Shown here: piece after piece, positions 20,655-32,152 of the stretch
How positions within the stretch are numbered: position 1 is the stretch's first letter
Layout of the letters: each line of letters begins with the position of its first letter
Source of the DNA: Perkinsus olseni
Lineage: Eukaryota; Perkinsozoa; Perkinsida; Perkinsidae
Reading direction: 5' to 3'
DNA length: 64,000 nt
Assembly: GCA_013115135.1 (NCBI GenBank)
Contig: JABANP010000086.1
Span: 62,001 to 126,000, forward strand
Position numbers and translations under genes: made by a program
Notes under the pieces: generated by a model
Database searches by the model: none
What the model saw: the letters and a program-made list of their open reading frames with translations, nothing else
What the model was told of the DNA's origin: nothing

Positions 20655-22473
20655 TTATGGTGGTGGTTTCACTCCGTTTTCACTTTGGCTAACCTCCCCA
20701 CTACCCTTAAAAGAGACGAAGCCCACAACAGAGCGTAGCAGCAGATAGTTAAGCATATCAGTCACTCCGTCAGGGGCTCGCACACCACAGGCCCAATACC
20801 AATTAGAGTAGTCCGGAGGAAGAGACTGGAGACAGTCGAAGGTGAAGGACAAGTCATCACGCATTCTCTGAGGGCAGAGGAACTTTCCTCTGGAAAGGAG
20901 GCCCCATGTAGATGACTCAACTTCCTCGGTACAGTCGTAGTTGACGAAAGGCTGGCCATAACCAATTCGCATGTTCTTCTCACTAGCCGGACTGAACCAA
21001 ATCCACGTTGTATACGTCCCTAACACTATCGTCGCCCCAAGTGCAAAAAGATAATCCACTTTGACGGTGTGTCCACGTACGGCTGCCAGGAGAGCGGCGA
21101 GGAAGCAAGACGCTTCCAGAGCATAGAGGGCCAGGAATGGGTGCTCAAGGAGGATTCCAACAACTAGGTACATCATCGTCATCAATCCCGTAAGAACGGG
21201 TACTGAGAGAGCATTCATCACTGTCCCCAAGACAGTGCCGAGGGACCTCGTATACGTGAAGGCGAATGCCACTGACGCGGCTAGGGCGCCGAAGAAGAAC
21301 GTGCCGAGGATTTGGACCTGACGCGAGGCTAGTAATACAAGAGTTGGACGGCTGTTGAAGTACCACCACCTGTGCGATGGTCGGGTAGTAGTAAGACTCG
21401 CTCTCGTGAAAGTTGTCCCACATGAGATGGTAGCCCGCAATATCGAACAAAGGGAAGATACCGAACGAACAACAGCCTGAAGAGAGGTATGGATAGCCAT
21501 AAACTATGACCGGTACAGCCTTGCACAGGTGACAGGCACGTAGTGTAGCGAAGCAAGGGCGGTAGTAGACAACTCCAGCCGAGGACGAACCAGGTTGACG
21601 GCTAGAATGAGCGCGGTCATCCAACCGATTGTGAGGGCTACTGAGCGACCTAGTGTTGGAGGGCCGAAACTGGAGATGTGTTGAAAACTCTCGCGCGCAG
21701 TCGGGAGTCAAGTTGACTCAGTCAACCCACCGCCATTTCGATCAGAACGGATCCGAGCGCGAAGGAAAGACGACCAGAACTGACCGTCTGGAGAGGGGAC
21801 CTCACCCGCTAGGCCCGCAAGCGAAAGACGCTCTCCGAGGGACAACTTCTGCTGCTTCGAAAAAGCTGCCGAGGCCTGCTGCACTAGGATGTAAGTCAAG
21901 GCCGTATAAGGGCCGGCCAAGACGTATCTGAGCAAAAACGTATACAGTAGCGTAGAGAATAGCTCGAGATGACACCCACATCGGCTCTAGCCTGTGGTGG
22001 ATCATCACAGTAGCCTGCGTGAAATACGTGTTACCAATCTGACAGGGAAGCATCACGGCATCACCAGCACTGCGGTGGGCCCGTTCAGGGAAACTGCTTT
22101 TGTCACCACCACACCACCTGAGGGTTGGTCATCTGGCTGATCTCAAAGAGGCTGGAGCCTATTAGCAAGCCGAGCCATAGGGCTAGGGAATTCTTGTTAG
22201 GTGATGTATCTGAGAACGCAGTGGAGCGGAGCTCTGTGTCGATGCAGCCTCACTTCTCCAGGCATGGACGAAGGTCAGGATGGCGATGGAGCACCACATA
22301 GCCTCTATCACCACATTTGACGGGTTGTAACTGTCGAGGGTCCAGCAGAAGGTTCTCCAGCGACAGTGCTATCACGTCCATAGATCAGCCGGATTGTAAA
22401 CTGTTATTAGGGAGGTGTTGATGATGGGGACTGGCTCGAGGAGGGCCTCTCCTGATTTGAGTACAACCGACAT
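20655..22473 (-). CDS. Polytopic membrane protein, oxidase-linked, copy 1
   Basis: Six exons fit: 22473-22376, 22330-22254, 22209-22118, 22038-21980, 21927-21806, 21476-20655. Together they give 1270 bases, one more than 423 codons; the surplus base lies between about 21385 and 21330. ATG 22473 (MSVVLKSGE) is preceded by open frame, so a slightly earlier start is possible. About seven hydrophobic segments are spread along 422 residues, with motifs VYNPADLW, LGLLIGSSLFEISQM, CCSFGIFP and, near the end, a loop with several Cys (VNYDC, KFLCPQ, FDCLQS, WACGV) before a last hydrophobic stretch. I do not recognise the family. Its copy at 26116-27970 also sits directly upstream of an oxidase, so a role with the oxidase is an attractive inference. 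Confidence 0.6.
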
Positions 22474-22989
22474 TACAGGAGAGAGGAAGATGTCACCCTG
22501 CCAAGAATACGGAGAAAATGCAAGATGCAAAAAGGACGCCACTATGCCACATGGCATCAGCTCGAGCTCGAGGAAATAATGATCATATACTGGCTCAGTA
22601 CTCCATTCGTTCGGCCGTCGGCCTCGCGCCACGTTGCACAGTGAAATCTAAGGGAGCCGCTAGGAGAAACCTGAGCATGCGTGCAGAACATATCAGCTCC
22701 TCCTCCCCAGCCGATCATCTTTCGAATAACCTTTCGTGGCGAGTAGTTCGTTGAGAACTTAATACCTGTCTGGCGGTCTGATGAGCATCCAGTTGGGAAG
22801 TGCCATCTAGGAGTTATCCTCTGTGCATCTCGTACGTTGTGGATTCGCAGAGAACTTCTCTGAGACAAGCCACTCCGGCAGCCATTGCTATTGTTTTCCC
22901 CAGGGCTAGACCCCTGCGAATCGCTCCTGGTGTGGCTTGCCAACCTCTTCGGAATGTAGTTGTGGCGCTTTGACCGGGGATTTTCGACA

Positions 22990-23301
22990 CTATCTGCAGT
23001 CTTGCCCATTCTTGGCAATTGCGCAGAAGGCGGAGGCTGGGGGCTCCTTAAACCATCTATAAAAGGTTGTTACGGACTTGAAGCGCCGTAAGGTCTTCAG
23101 CCGTCTGATGAAGACTAATAGCCTTGGACCAGTAGGGAACGCTTGGATATCCTCTTTGCTGACCGGAAAGGCATCCACCCGGGCTAGCAGCGGAACCGGC
23201 AGTACTAGTGCAGCAACACTGAAAACACTGCAGCAGAAGTCAAGCAGTAGCGTAGTTATAATGTAACTAGGCTTCTCTAGGTCCATTGAATCTTCGATCA
23301 T
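22990..23301 (-). CDS. Small membrane protein, hypothetical
   Basis: ATG 23301 to stop 22990, 103 residues. It has one hydrophobic stretch (residues about 15-42, with LLLDFCCSVFSVAALVLPVP) followed by a basic segment FIRRLKTLRRFK. It lies between membrane-protein copy 1 and oxidase copy 3. No counterpart is visible beside the second unit. Could be a 5' exon of the downstream gene, but no splice joint supports that. Confidence 0.3.
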   Translation of the reverse strand: MIEDSMDLEKPSYIITTLLLDFCCSVFSVAALVLPVPLLARVDAFPVSKEDIQAFPTGPRLLVFIRRLKTLRRFKSVTTFYRWFKEPPASAFCAIAKNGQDCR

Positions 23302-23760
23302 ACTACTCGGAGCAACGGTCGGAGCGATAATTCCCAATTCCTGACACCTCTACAACACCTGTCACACTACAACTCTATATTATAGACTTAGACTCTATTA
23401 TCGGATGGACCTTACTCTGGATAATGGATGAGACTAGACCAATAACAAAGACATCACGAGGGGCTCTCGTAGCTTCCTCAAGATAGCCCCCATCATGAAC
23501 ATATCGAATTCCCTACGGTCAAGAGAGAAGAATCCTGCCAGGCGTTCCACTGCCGCGAACCTCATGCCGTCTGGCAGGATTCCGTAGGAGTAGACAGAAC
23601 TGCAGAGAGCGGAAGAAAGCCGCTAAAAACCTATCGATGTTGCAACCAACGCCGATAGTGGAACTGATGAGAACAATATGTCGTACCATAGACGTGATAT
23701 ACGAAAATACTCTGGGCGAGAGCGAGACTGGTGATAGATAAAATGAGTGACGAGCCTCAC

Positions 23761-25401
23761 TTACCAGGGCAACAATCTAAAGTTCTCTCTTCTCACTGAG
23801 CCCAAGGATAGTCCATGTGGTAGTTTCGCACCGCTGATAGATTTCAGAGCGGCACTCACGAGAGGGTCGGGTCCGCATGAAAAGAAGTTCATACGGCCAG
23901 CTCCCTCTTCAACAGCTCGAGTGTAGGCACTCGTAACGAACTCCTCGAGCTCTTCAGTTCCCGGTACCGAGTGATAGTCCAGTAGAGTCACGTGAGGCAG
24001 ACCATAGGGGCCGCTCTTGCAGGACTCGTCGGCTACTGAAGAGCCATCCTCAACAATTGTCGACAAAAGCTGCGCAACCCGTTGGCCGTTGTCCCCGGAG
24101 TAGAGGAGTCGTTTGGTACCAACATCTTCGATAGAGGGGTAGATGAGGTCGAGGGAGTCGACGTTGTAGAAATGCCAGAGCGCGGATACTCTCGAGCGTT
24201 GAACTGATAATGGTAAACCTTGGATGATAGAGGCAACGGGCGCTACACCACTTCCACCACAAATGAAGGCGGCATACTCTCCGCTAGGGCAAAGCTGCTG
24301 AGGTAAATCATTGACACCGTAGGGGCCCTGGACCAGTACGGGCTCTCCTACCAACGCCTCTGGAGGGCTGTTCAGCAGCTTCTGAGCGATGAACCCTTTC
24401 CCGGAGATGAGGAATCTCTGCTCGTGCTCAGCACCGGGCAGTGGAGGTAGCACAGAATAGGGATGTCCGATTGCATCCATACCCGGGAAGGAGAGGGATA
24501 CCCACTGGCCGGGAACAGGCTTCAAGGGGCACCGGATGGTGAGCTGGCAAGCCTTGGGCAAACCCTTCGTGTCATCAGTAAGAGGCTTCACCGATTCAAT
24601 CCTGCAGCAGTACGGTAGTGGTTTGCTGTCCTTCACGGAGTCGGTGACGGACCTGCGGGTGTGATACCATTGCCTGATTGCGGAGTAGAGTTCCACCAGA
24701 CGTTCCATGAAGCTGAGGCATAGACAGACGATGAAGACGCCGGACGAAGTTCTCGAAGCGGCAGAATAATGGGCAGCGAAGTGATCATCTCGAAGATACA
24801 GATGATAGGCGATCAGAGCCGAAGCAACATACACCAACCAGTGGGTCAAACGGAATAGACGATACCCATGGGGTAGCCAACGGTAGACGATGGCAAAGAG
24901 AAGTGAGAGGAGTATCAAACCACAGCCGATAGTTGCTTCGAGACCACCACGTGCAAAAATCTTCGCCGCTGAGCTTTTGAAGTAGAATGGGAGGACGCCA
25001 TGGACAATCCCCGCCAGTAGGCCGAGTATACCGAGAATACCGTGAAGGACCGCTATCCTCTCAAAGCCAATCTTGAATATGTTCGCTACCGGCCTCAAGG
25101 AGAGGAATAGCGATATGCTCATAGCCCACGCCGACAGGCGGCCAATGACGATACAGAACGTCACAATCAGCTCCTTCGAAGGGTATGTAACGAGCTGGAT
25201 CACCGTAGGCACTAGTAAGGCCAACATAACAACGATGCCGCTGAGGGCGATCGCACGGCTTGGGAGAGAGCCCGTGCAAGGCCGATGGAGGAAGCTGGGT
25301 ATATACTTGCGTAGCCAGGTTGCGATAGCTATACCAACAAGGGCTATGAGGCAGAAGATCAGATAGGCCAGTTGTGACCAGACCGGGAACGTCGAGGCCA
25401 T
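23761..25401 (-). CDS. NADPH oxidase/ferric reductase, copy 3, intact
   Basis: One exon, ATG 25401 to stop 23761, 546 residues. Membrane domain with the H-x13-H and H-x12-H heme pairs (about residues 127-210), HPYSVL for FAD (about 320), GPYG, ICGGSGVAPV (about 390) and CGPDPLV (about 515), ending RRENFRLLPW, the usual short tail after the last beta strand. All parts needed for transmembrane electron transfer are present. There are no EF-hands, so this is closer to FRE/FRO ferric reductases than to calcium-regulated NOX5 types; substrate (Fe3+ or O2) cannot be told from sequence. The terminal TGGTAAGTGAGG could also be a splice donor, but the domain is already complete. Confidence 0.9.
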   Translation of the reverse strand: MASTFPVWSQLAYLIFCLIALVGIAIATWLRKYIPSFLHRPCTGSLPSRAIALSGIVVMLALLVPTVIQLVTYPSKELIVTFCIVIGRLSAWAMSISLFLSLRPVANIFKIGFERIAVLHGILGILGLLAGIVHGVLPFYFKSSAAKIFARGGLEATIGCGLILLSLLFAIVYRWLPHGYRLFRLTHWLVYVASALIAYHLYLRDDHFAAHYSAASRTSSGVFIVCLCLSFMERLVELYSAIRQWYHTRRSVTDSVKDSKPLPYCCRIESVKPLTDDTKGLPKACQLTIRCPLKPVPGQWVSLSFPGMDAIGHPYSVLPPLPGAEHEQRFLISGKGFIAQKLLNSPPEALVGEPVLVQGPYGVNDLPQQLCPSGEYAAFICGGSGVAPVASIIQGLPLSVQRSRVSALWHFYNVDSLDLIYPSIEDVGTKRLLYSGDNGQRVAQLLSTIVEDGSSVADESCKSGPYGLPHVTLLDYHSVPGTEELEEFVTSAYTRAVEEGAGRMNFFSCGPDPLVSAALKSISGAKLPHGLSLGSVRRENFRLLPW

Positions 25402-26115
25402 GGGGACAGGAGTGACACAACCACTAACAATGATTGAGAATTAAGGCATGCGAGACAGGTGGCGATGTGTGGGGAAAATTAGACCTCAGATGGAGCATGA
25501 AGAGTGACGAGTGAGCATCGCGGAAGTCGTCTGAAGGAGAGCAGCTGCTTCGTCGTGAGCATGGCAGCCGAGGGCCATGTGAGGTGAGTCATACGCCTTA
25601 GCGCACACATCTATGCAAGAATAGCGCAGTTTCATCAACGAGAATAGTTGAGCACTCACTATCACGGGTGGCACCTGGTGAAGATAGCGTGTCCCGATTC
25701 CGTGGGCTAGGCGTACGAATGACCCGGAGGTCATACTTATGAGCTCCCGGGACGCTCCCGGGACATCCGCCGGCCAGCACACGACTCCATTGCATTCGTT
25801 TGCATTAAGGTCGGAACAGCAGCCATAATAGCGGGTCGTCACTGGTGTTGACCGGAGATCCAACCTTCGATCAAGGGGAGGTTAAGGTGTCTACGATAGA
25901 CGACATGATGACGTGACGGTGAAGAACCCAGAGTAAATGCATAGACCGTGTCGCAGTTGCGTGGAGACACCTACTCTCGGTGCTTTCACTTAACGCAGCC
26001 ATGTAAGGTTTAAATTGAGATTCTGTTATAGAAGAGGAGAGCCTACATGTGAAGCTGCATATTAGCTCATCAAAGCGGTCGTTTGGCACGACAACCAGCA
26101 GTTATGGTGATGGTT

Positions 26116-27970
26116 TCACTCCGCTTTCGCTTTGACTAATCTCCCCACTATCCTTAAAAAGATGAAGCCCACAACAGAGCGTAGCAGCAGATAGTCAATC
26201 ACATCAGTCACTCCATCAGGGGCTCGCACACCACAGGTCCAATACCAATTAGAGTAGTCCCGAGGAAGAGACTGGAGACAGTCAAAGGTGAAGGACAAGT
26301 CATCACGCATTCTCTGAGGGCAGAGGAACTTTCCTCTGGAAAGGAGGCCCCATGTAGATGACTCAACTTCCTCGGTACAGTCGTAGTTGACGAAAGGCTG
26401 GCCATAACCAATTCGCATGTTCTTCTCGCTAGTCGGACTGAACCAGATCCACGTTATATACGTCCCTAAGCACTATCGTCGCCCCAAGTGCAAAAAGATA
26501 ATCCACCTTGACGGTGTGTCCACGTACAGCTGACAAGAGAGCGGCGAGGAAGCAAGACGCTTCCAGAGCATAGAGGGCCAGGAATGGGTGCTCAAGGAGG
26601 ATTCCAACAACCAGGTAGATCATCGTCATTGACCCCGCAAGAACGGGCACTGAGAGAGCGTTTATCAGTATTGCCCAGACAGTGCCGAGTGACCTTGTAT
26701 AAGTAAAAGCGAATGCCACTGACGCGGCAAGGGCGGCCATGAAGAATGTGCCAACGATCTGGACCTGGATAAAAGCAAGTGCTCCCAAGTTGGTCCAACT
26801 TGAAGGCGTCAGCACCTGTGCGATGGTTGGGTAATAGTAAGACTCGCTCTCGTGAAAGGTGTTCCACATGAGATGGTAACCCGCGATGTCGAACGGTGGG
26901 AAGATGCCGAACGAACAACAGCCTGAATAGAAAAACCCATGGACGCTAGTCGAGCCCCGGAGATATCATCCGGTTCTCGCTGTCATACGCAACAACCGTA
27001 TGAACGGCAATACAGTGCTCCTGCCTGTGAAAAATGAGTCGGGCTGATGGCTGAGAGGAGCGCAAGTATCCGACTCATTGTGACGAATTGTGCAAGATAT
27101 CAAGTTGGCCAGCCGCAGTGCTGGAATACTACTGGAGGCCTATCAGTGTCGAGCATCTGTGATGGGCCGTCACAGGTGCAGTCGGAAGTCAACCCACTGA
27201 CAATCTTATCAACTCTAGCGCCATTTGTATTGAATGGACAGTAGACGTGAGGACTGCAGCCTGAGCACCCCTCAGACTCAGAAAAAGATGAGCACTGACC
27301 GTCTAGGAGAGGGGACCTCACCCGCTAGGCCCGCCAAGGTGAGACGCTCTCTGAGGGACAACTTCTGCTGCGTTGCAAAGGCTGCCGAGGCCTGCTGCAC
27401 TAGGATGTAAGTCAGTGAGGTATAAGGGCCGACCAAGACGTATCTAACCAAGAACGATTACGGTGGGACGGAGAACTCGAGAAGACAGTCTCACAGTGGC
27501 TCTAGCCTGTCGTGGAACATTATAGTAGCCTGCGTGAAATAAGTGTTACCGACCTGACAGAAGGACATCAGCACAACCTCCCGAGAGACTCTGCTTCCCG
27601 TCACCGCCACACCACCTGAGGGTTGGTCATCTGGCTGATCTCAAAGAGGCTGGAGCCTATCAGCAGGCCGAGCCATAGGGCTAGGGAATTCTTGTTAGGT
27701 GACGTATCTGAGAACGCAGTGGAGCTCAGCTCTGTGTCGATGCAGCCTCACTTCTCCAGGCATGGACGAAGGTCAGGAGGGCGATGGAGCACCACATAGC
27801 CTCTACCACAACGTGCGACGGGTTGTAACTGTAAAGAGTTCAACAGAAGGTTCTCAAGTGACAGTGCTCTACGTCCATAGATCAGCCGGATTGTAAACTG
27901 TTATTAGGGAGGTGTTGATGATGGGGACTGGCTCGAGGAGGACCTCTCCTGATTTGAGTACAACTGACAT
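26116..27970 (-). CDS. Polytopic membrane protein, oxidase-linked, copy 2
   Basis: Counterpart of copy 1 with the same exon pattern: start block SPVMSVVLKSGEVLLEPVP (ATG 27970), VYNPADLW joint, LGLLIGSSLFEISQM, VGNTYFTQATIMF, YVLVGPYTSLTYILVQ, then a last exon from about 26935. This copy has the LTPSSWTNLGALAF segment in frame where copy 1 is broken, but carries its own extra base at CTT (A) GGG near 26468, before the Cys-rich loop. With the skip the frame runs to a stop at 26116. Exon borders are by analogy and less certain than in copy 1. It ends about 715 bases upstream of oxidase copy 3. Confidence 0.55.
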
Positions 27971-28843
27971 TACAGGAGAGAGGAGAAGGTGACCCTGCTG
28001 AAAATTCGCCCTGCTTCCCGCTGCGATCACGGGAAAATGCGAAATGACGTCCCCACGCCGCATAGCAGCAGCACAAGCTGGGCCTCGGGGCAATACTCAG
28101 CAGATACTGGCTCAGCGCATCGGACCAATCGCCGGCCACACAGAGAACGCAAGAGCAGCCGTTGCATCTGACTCAAACACTGTATTATCAAGATTCCAAC
28201 CGCCACGCCGCTAGCACAAAACATGAGCCTGAAGCTGTTAGAAAAGGAACGTGCAGAGCATATCGACAGCTCCTCCTCAGACGATCTTTATCGTTCTGAT
28301 AACTTGAGGGACTGGTCCACCTCAAGTACATCCTCAAAGCCTCGATAAGCAGGCTGCTGCACAACTACTCGCCGCCTGGCCGTACCAGCTATTAAAGAGA
28401 GACTGCCCTCCGCGGCCGACCAATTCTTGACCGAACCGACCCCGCGGTACAGGGAGGATATACACAACTCCATCTTCGGGTGCAAGGCACTGGCTACTCG
28501 CTAGTATTCTGAGTCAGACCAGCGGTCAGTGACCACCGCCTACTGAAACGCCGACCTCCCATGCTGAGCTGAGAGTGGTTCATTGATAACTCAGCATCCG
28601 TGCCCTGACGCATCGAATCCCGTCTCATAGCGATCAGTTCAATACCTTCAACTGCCGAGATCGACGTCGGGCCACCTAACCATCACTACCCGGAAGGACG
28701 TATGAGGGTGTAGTGTAGGATGTGGCGTCACCCCAGGAGAGTTCAACACTTTTTTTCTGCACAGCACTTACTAGAACGTTCTGTCTCCTCGCTTCGTCGC
28801 TTATTCAGTAGAGCGCAAAACCGCGTTACAAAGAAACAATACT

Positions 28844-31800
28844 TCAGAATAGTTTTGAATATCTCTTGATCTCAGCAAGAATAGTAGCATTGGGAACCAT
28901 CGTCTTCACCCAGTCCGGCTGCTGCTCCTGTGATCCGTAGGCTTTCGCTATTATTTTCTGAAACTTGGTGTAGTATAGTAGCAGCTGCGTCATGGCCTGC
29001 TTGAGGATGTCCATGCCGTTATTGAAGTTGGTAAAACTCTCCATCACAGTCTTCTGCATCAGTTGAGCGTTGCTCTTCCAATTAGCGGTGAAGTGCCGCG
29101 CCAAGCGTTCCATCTCCTTCATCTCAGCGTCACCAACAGGACCGCCCTCTTCGGTCGCCGTCACGAACTTCACCAGGCCGCCGAAGTGCATGTTCAACTC
29201 GCTGTCCACAAATGTCGCGACATCTCGCCTTAGCAAGTCTTCGATAGGTTTGTAAACCTCTGGCGGCACTGCGCCTGAGGAGCTCGCTCCGGCGTCCCCA
29301 CCGCCGTGAATGACGGTTAGTATCAGATCAGCGTTGTTGATGATGAACACATGGGCTTTCTGAGGAGGCAGTTGCCTCGAGAGAGCTACTAGGGCGGAGC
29401 GGAAGGCCGTGTGCAGCTGCCACAGAGTGTCCGTCATGGCCGTCTGGATCTGAGGCCAACCCTGCAAACAAGTGTACCTGACCAGAAGAGGGGCATACAG
29501 CCACCACCCGCAAACGCCATTCACACTCACAGGCTGACCGTCATCTCAGCGTAGCGACGTGACATAACATGCGGTTTGGCGGAGGTGAGTGGCGGCTCAG
29601 TGTGGTCCGTCGCAGAGGCTACCGCACGGAGACTCACAATGTTGGTACGGAGCACCTGGGAGTATCCCGTCGCGAACAAGGAGGTGATGGCTGCGCTACT
29701 CATACCTCATTCAGCCGGGCCCAGAGCAGGGCGTGCATGTTAGAGAGATAGCTGTCCATGCACGAGAGCCTTCGACGACTCATTTGGCTCTGGCAGTGGT
29801 CCACAATCCGCAGCATGAGCAACATGCCTATCGAGTCCCAGGAGTTGGTCACAAACTTCTGCATAGAATCCATGAACCACGACAGAGTCCTACCCAGCAC
29901 TGCTTCGTATATCCGACCAGCTTCAACCTAAGATACGCCATCAGCTACTGTTGTGCATCTCCATCACAAGCCCGGATCATTCGATAGGTACACAGTCGCA
30001 CCAGCAGTGGTCTGATTCCTCCCACCGTCACTACCGTAACTTCGCATACTCACCGGCAGGTCATGGCAGTTGAAGAAGTCGCATATGAAGAGATACTCGG
30101 AAGTACAGGTATCACACAACAACCGCTGATGAGAACGGAAAACCTGCTCGGCGTAGTACCTGCGGGAAGAAGAATCCCCAAGAACGATGAAGCTCTCAAC
30201 GGTACATCGGAGGTGGTACGTTCTCCCGCTGAGCCTGTGCTATGGCGGCGTGGGCCACTATGGGGTCATCGTCAAGCTCGGATATCACCTGATAGAAGAC
30301 TTGGTGACGTCCACCGATGGTCGCGGAGAACTAGAATGTAAAAAAGGGAAAATGTGGTAATTTCAAACAATACAACTGCGGTGCTAGGCCCGACAGCAGC
30401 TGTACGTCCGCTTGTCCACAGCAGAGTCATCGATAGCAGTACCAACACCCTAGTGTGGAGAACGACCGCAGCGCTAGGCGTAGTTGGACGAGTATACCGT
30501 CACCCAGGGTGGGCATAGTACCTTGCCCCTCCCTGCAAGTGAGAAGACATTGCCAGTAGCAGTAGTCTGCTTGCGTGCACCAAAGAGGCCTCCAATGGCA
30601 TCACTGATGCCCGACTGCAATCGTCGTTCTACCGTTGCCTCACTACCCGCCTGCTCGCCGCCCCCCGTACTGAGAACGAAGAAATACTACGACCGATTCT
30701 AGTGGAGCTGACGAGGCCCTCACATTAGGAGCTTGCCCGTCGGAGCTGCCAACTGCCACTTGACCAGAGACTGCAGATACAGACGAAACTGGTTGAGGTA
30801 GACTCTAGACATCGTCGTAACGTAGTAGTCCCGGACCTGGGAGGGACTTGCCAATTCCCAGCGGGTAGAGAGAGCCCTACTTGAGTGAAGCCCTCTGTGC
30901 AGTGGCGTTCGAGGAATGCAACCTGGCCCTTCAGCTGGACCAACACGTTACGCTGCAAGATCTGGATATTCGTCTTGGGCTTCCGAAGAGAACCTGCCAA
31001 GGAAGGGTTGCCAGGCGGCCCACTGGACGAGGAGGAGGTCCGACCTATCTTCGTTATGAGCAATTCCCGCGACTTCTGACTCGCACACAGCCTCAGTTTG
31101 TCCAATTCCGGCGACACTTGAGCGGCAGCAACACCTAGAAACAGCCACATCGCCCCCAGGCGAGAGCGTTCGGCTCCGCGCTTTACTTTGAGTTTTCAGT
31201 CGACCGCCATCAGCCTTGAAAGCTGTGATTTTGGAGGAAAGCTCCTCAAGCGCTGAGGCATAACCGTCGCTGTCAGCTGGCACCTCACAGATGCCCTTAA
31301 CCAGAGCAGGCGATACCACAACCTGAACAAATCTCACGACTCAACCCCCTGCCTCAACGCCGACCTTATGAACGTAATCCTGCAGCTCCTGCTGGACGGC
31401 CAATCGGTTTTTCAACTTATCGTTCATCACCAAGGAGCTATGCTGGAGCGAGCGTATCTCGTCCGAAACACCTCTGAAAGCAGCGAACTCCCCCCTCCCC
31501 GCCCAGTGAGCCTCCACTACCGTAAGTGGCTCTGGAAGCCATCCAAATCCTTTTCAATCCGACTTAAAGCCTGGTCCGCTTCCTGCGCTCGTTTGTTGAG
31601 CTCCACCAACTGGCCCAATAAGAAACAATAGACGGGAGATGCCGCCGATGGCTACTCACATTCTTCGACTTCGCCGAGAATTCCGCCAAGACCGCATGCC
31701 GCAGCAGCCGCGCCTCCTCGTCCAGGCTGGCCTTCAAATCATCCAAAGGCTCTCCGGCCTAAAGCGACGTTGGGGCCAGCGGCATCCCCAACCTCCCTAC

Positions 31801-32043
31801 CTTCAGTGCTCGAAGTAAGGAATCGTGATCAGCAGAGTCTCCCGCCTCAGCAAGCTTCTCGAATTTGGTCGCCAGGGCGGTGAAGTCCGGTATTGCCGGG
31901 CGGTGCACTCGAGGGAGGAGGAAGACGACATGACTGTGACAAAAACTGAGAAGCGCCCTCCGGTCCCCCCCTGCCGAGCGGTGTTGAATACGAACTCTAA
32001 AAGACAGCCTAGGGAGGAAACTTACCTTCTTCCGAGCAGGCAT
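28844..32043 (-). CDS. VPS52: VPS52, GARP/EARP tethering complex subunit
   Basis: Multi-exon. Reading from the 5' end: a coiled-coil start (FTALATKFEKLAEAG, DDLKASLDEEARLLRHAV), MNDKLKNRLAVQQELQDYV, PALVKGICEVPADSDGY, ELLITKI...LRKPKTNIQILQ, SRVYLNQFRLYLQSLVK, YYAEQVFRSHQRLL with SEYLFICDFF, EAVLGRTLSWFMDSM, and a last exon 29461-28844 with FIINNADLIL, FGGLVKFV, NWKSNAQLMQ and SFTNFNNGMDILKQAMTQLL. Order and motifs match human VPS52 from end to end. The protein is part of the complex that tethers endosome-derived vesicles to the trans-Golgi. No frame breaks seen. The exact first exon (ATG 32043, MPARKK before GTAAGT) is less certain than the rest. Confidence 0.85.
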
Positions 32044-32152
32044 GAGAGCCGCCTCGAGACGTTCGCCCCCTTCTGTCACTACGAAGCGCAACACCAACGA
32101 AAGGTGGAGGAAATTCTACCCTTCCATGTGGTCATGAGAAGCGATGGTGATC

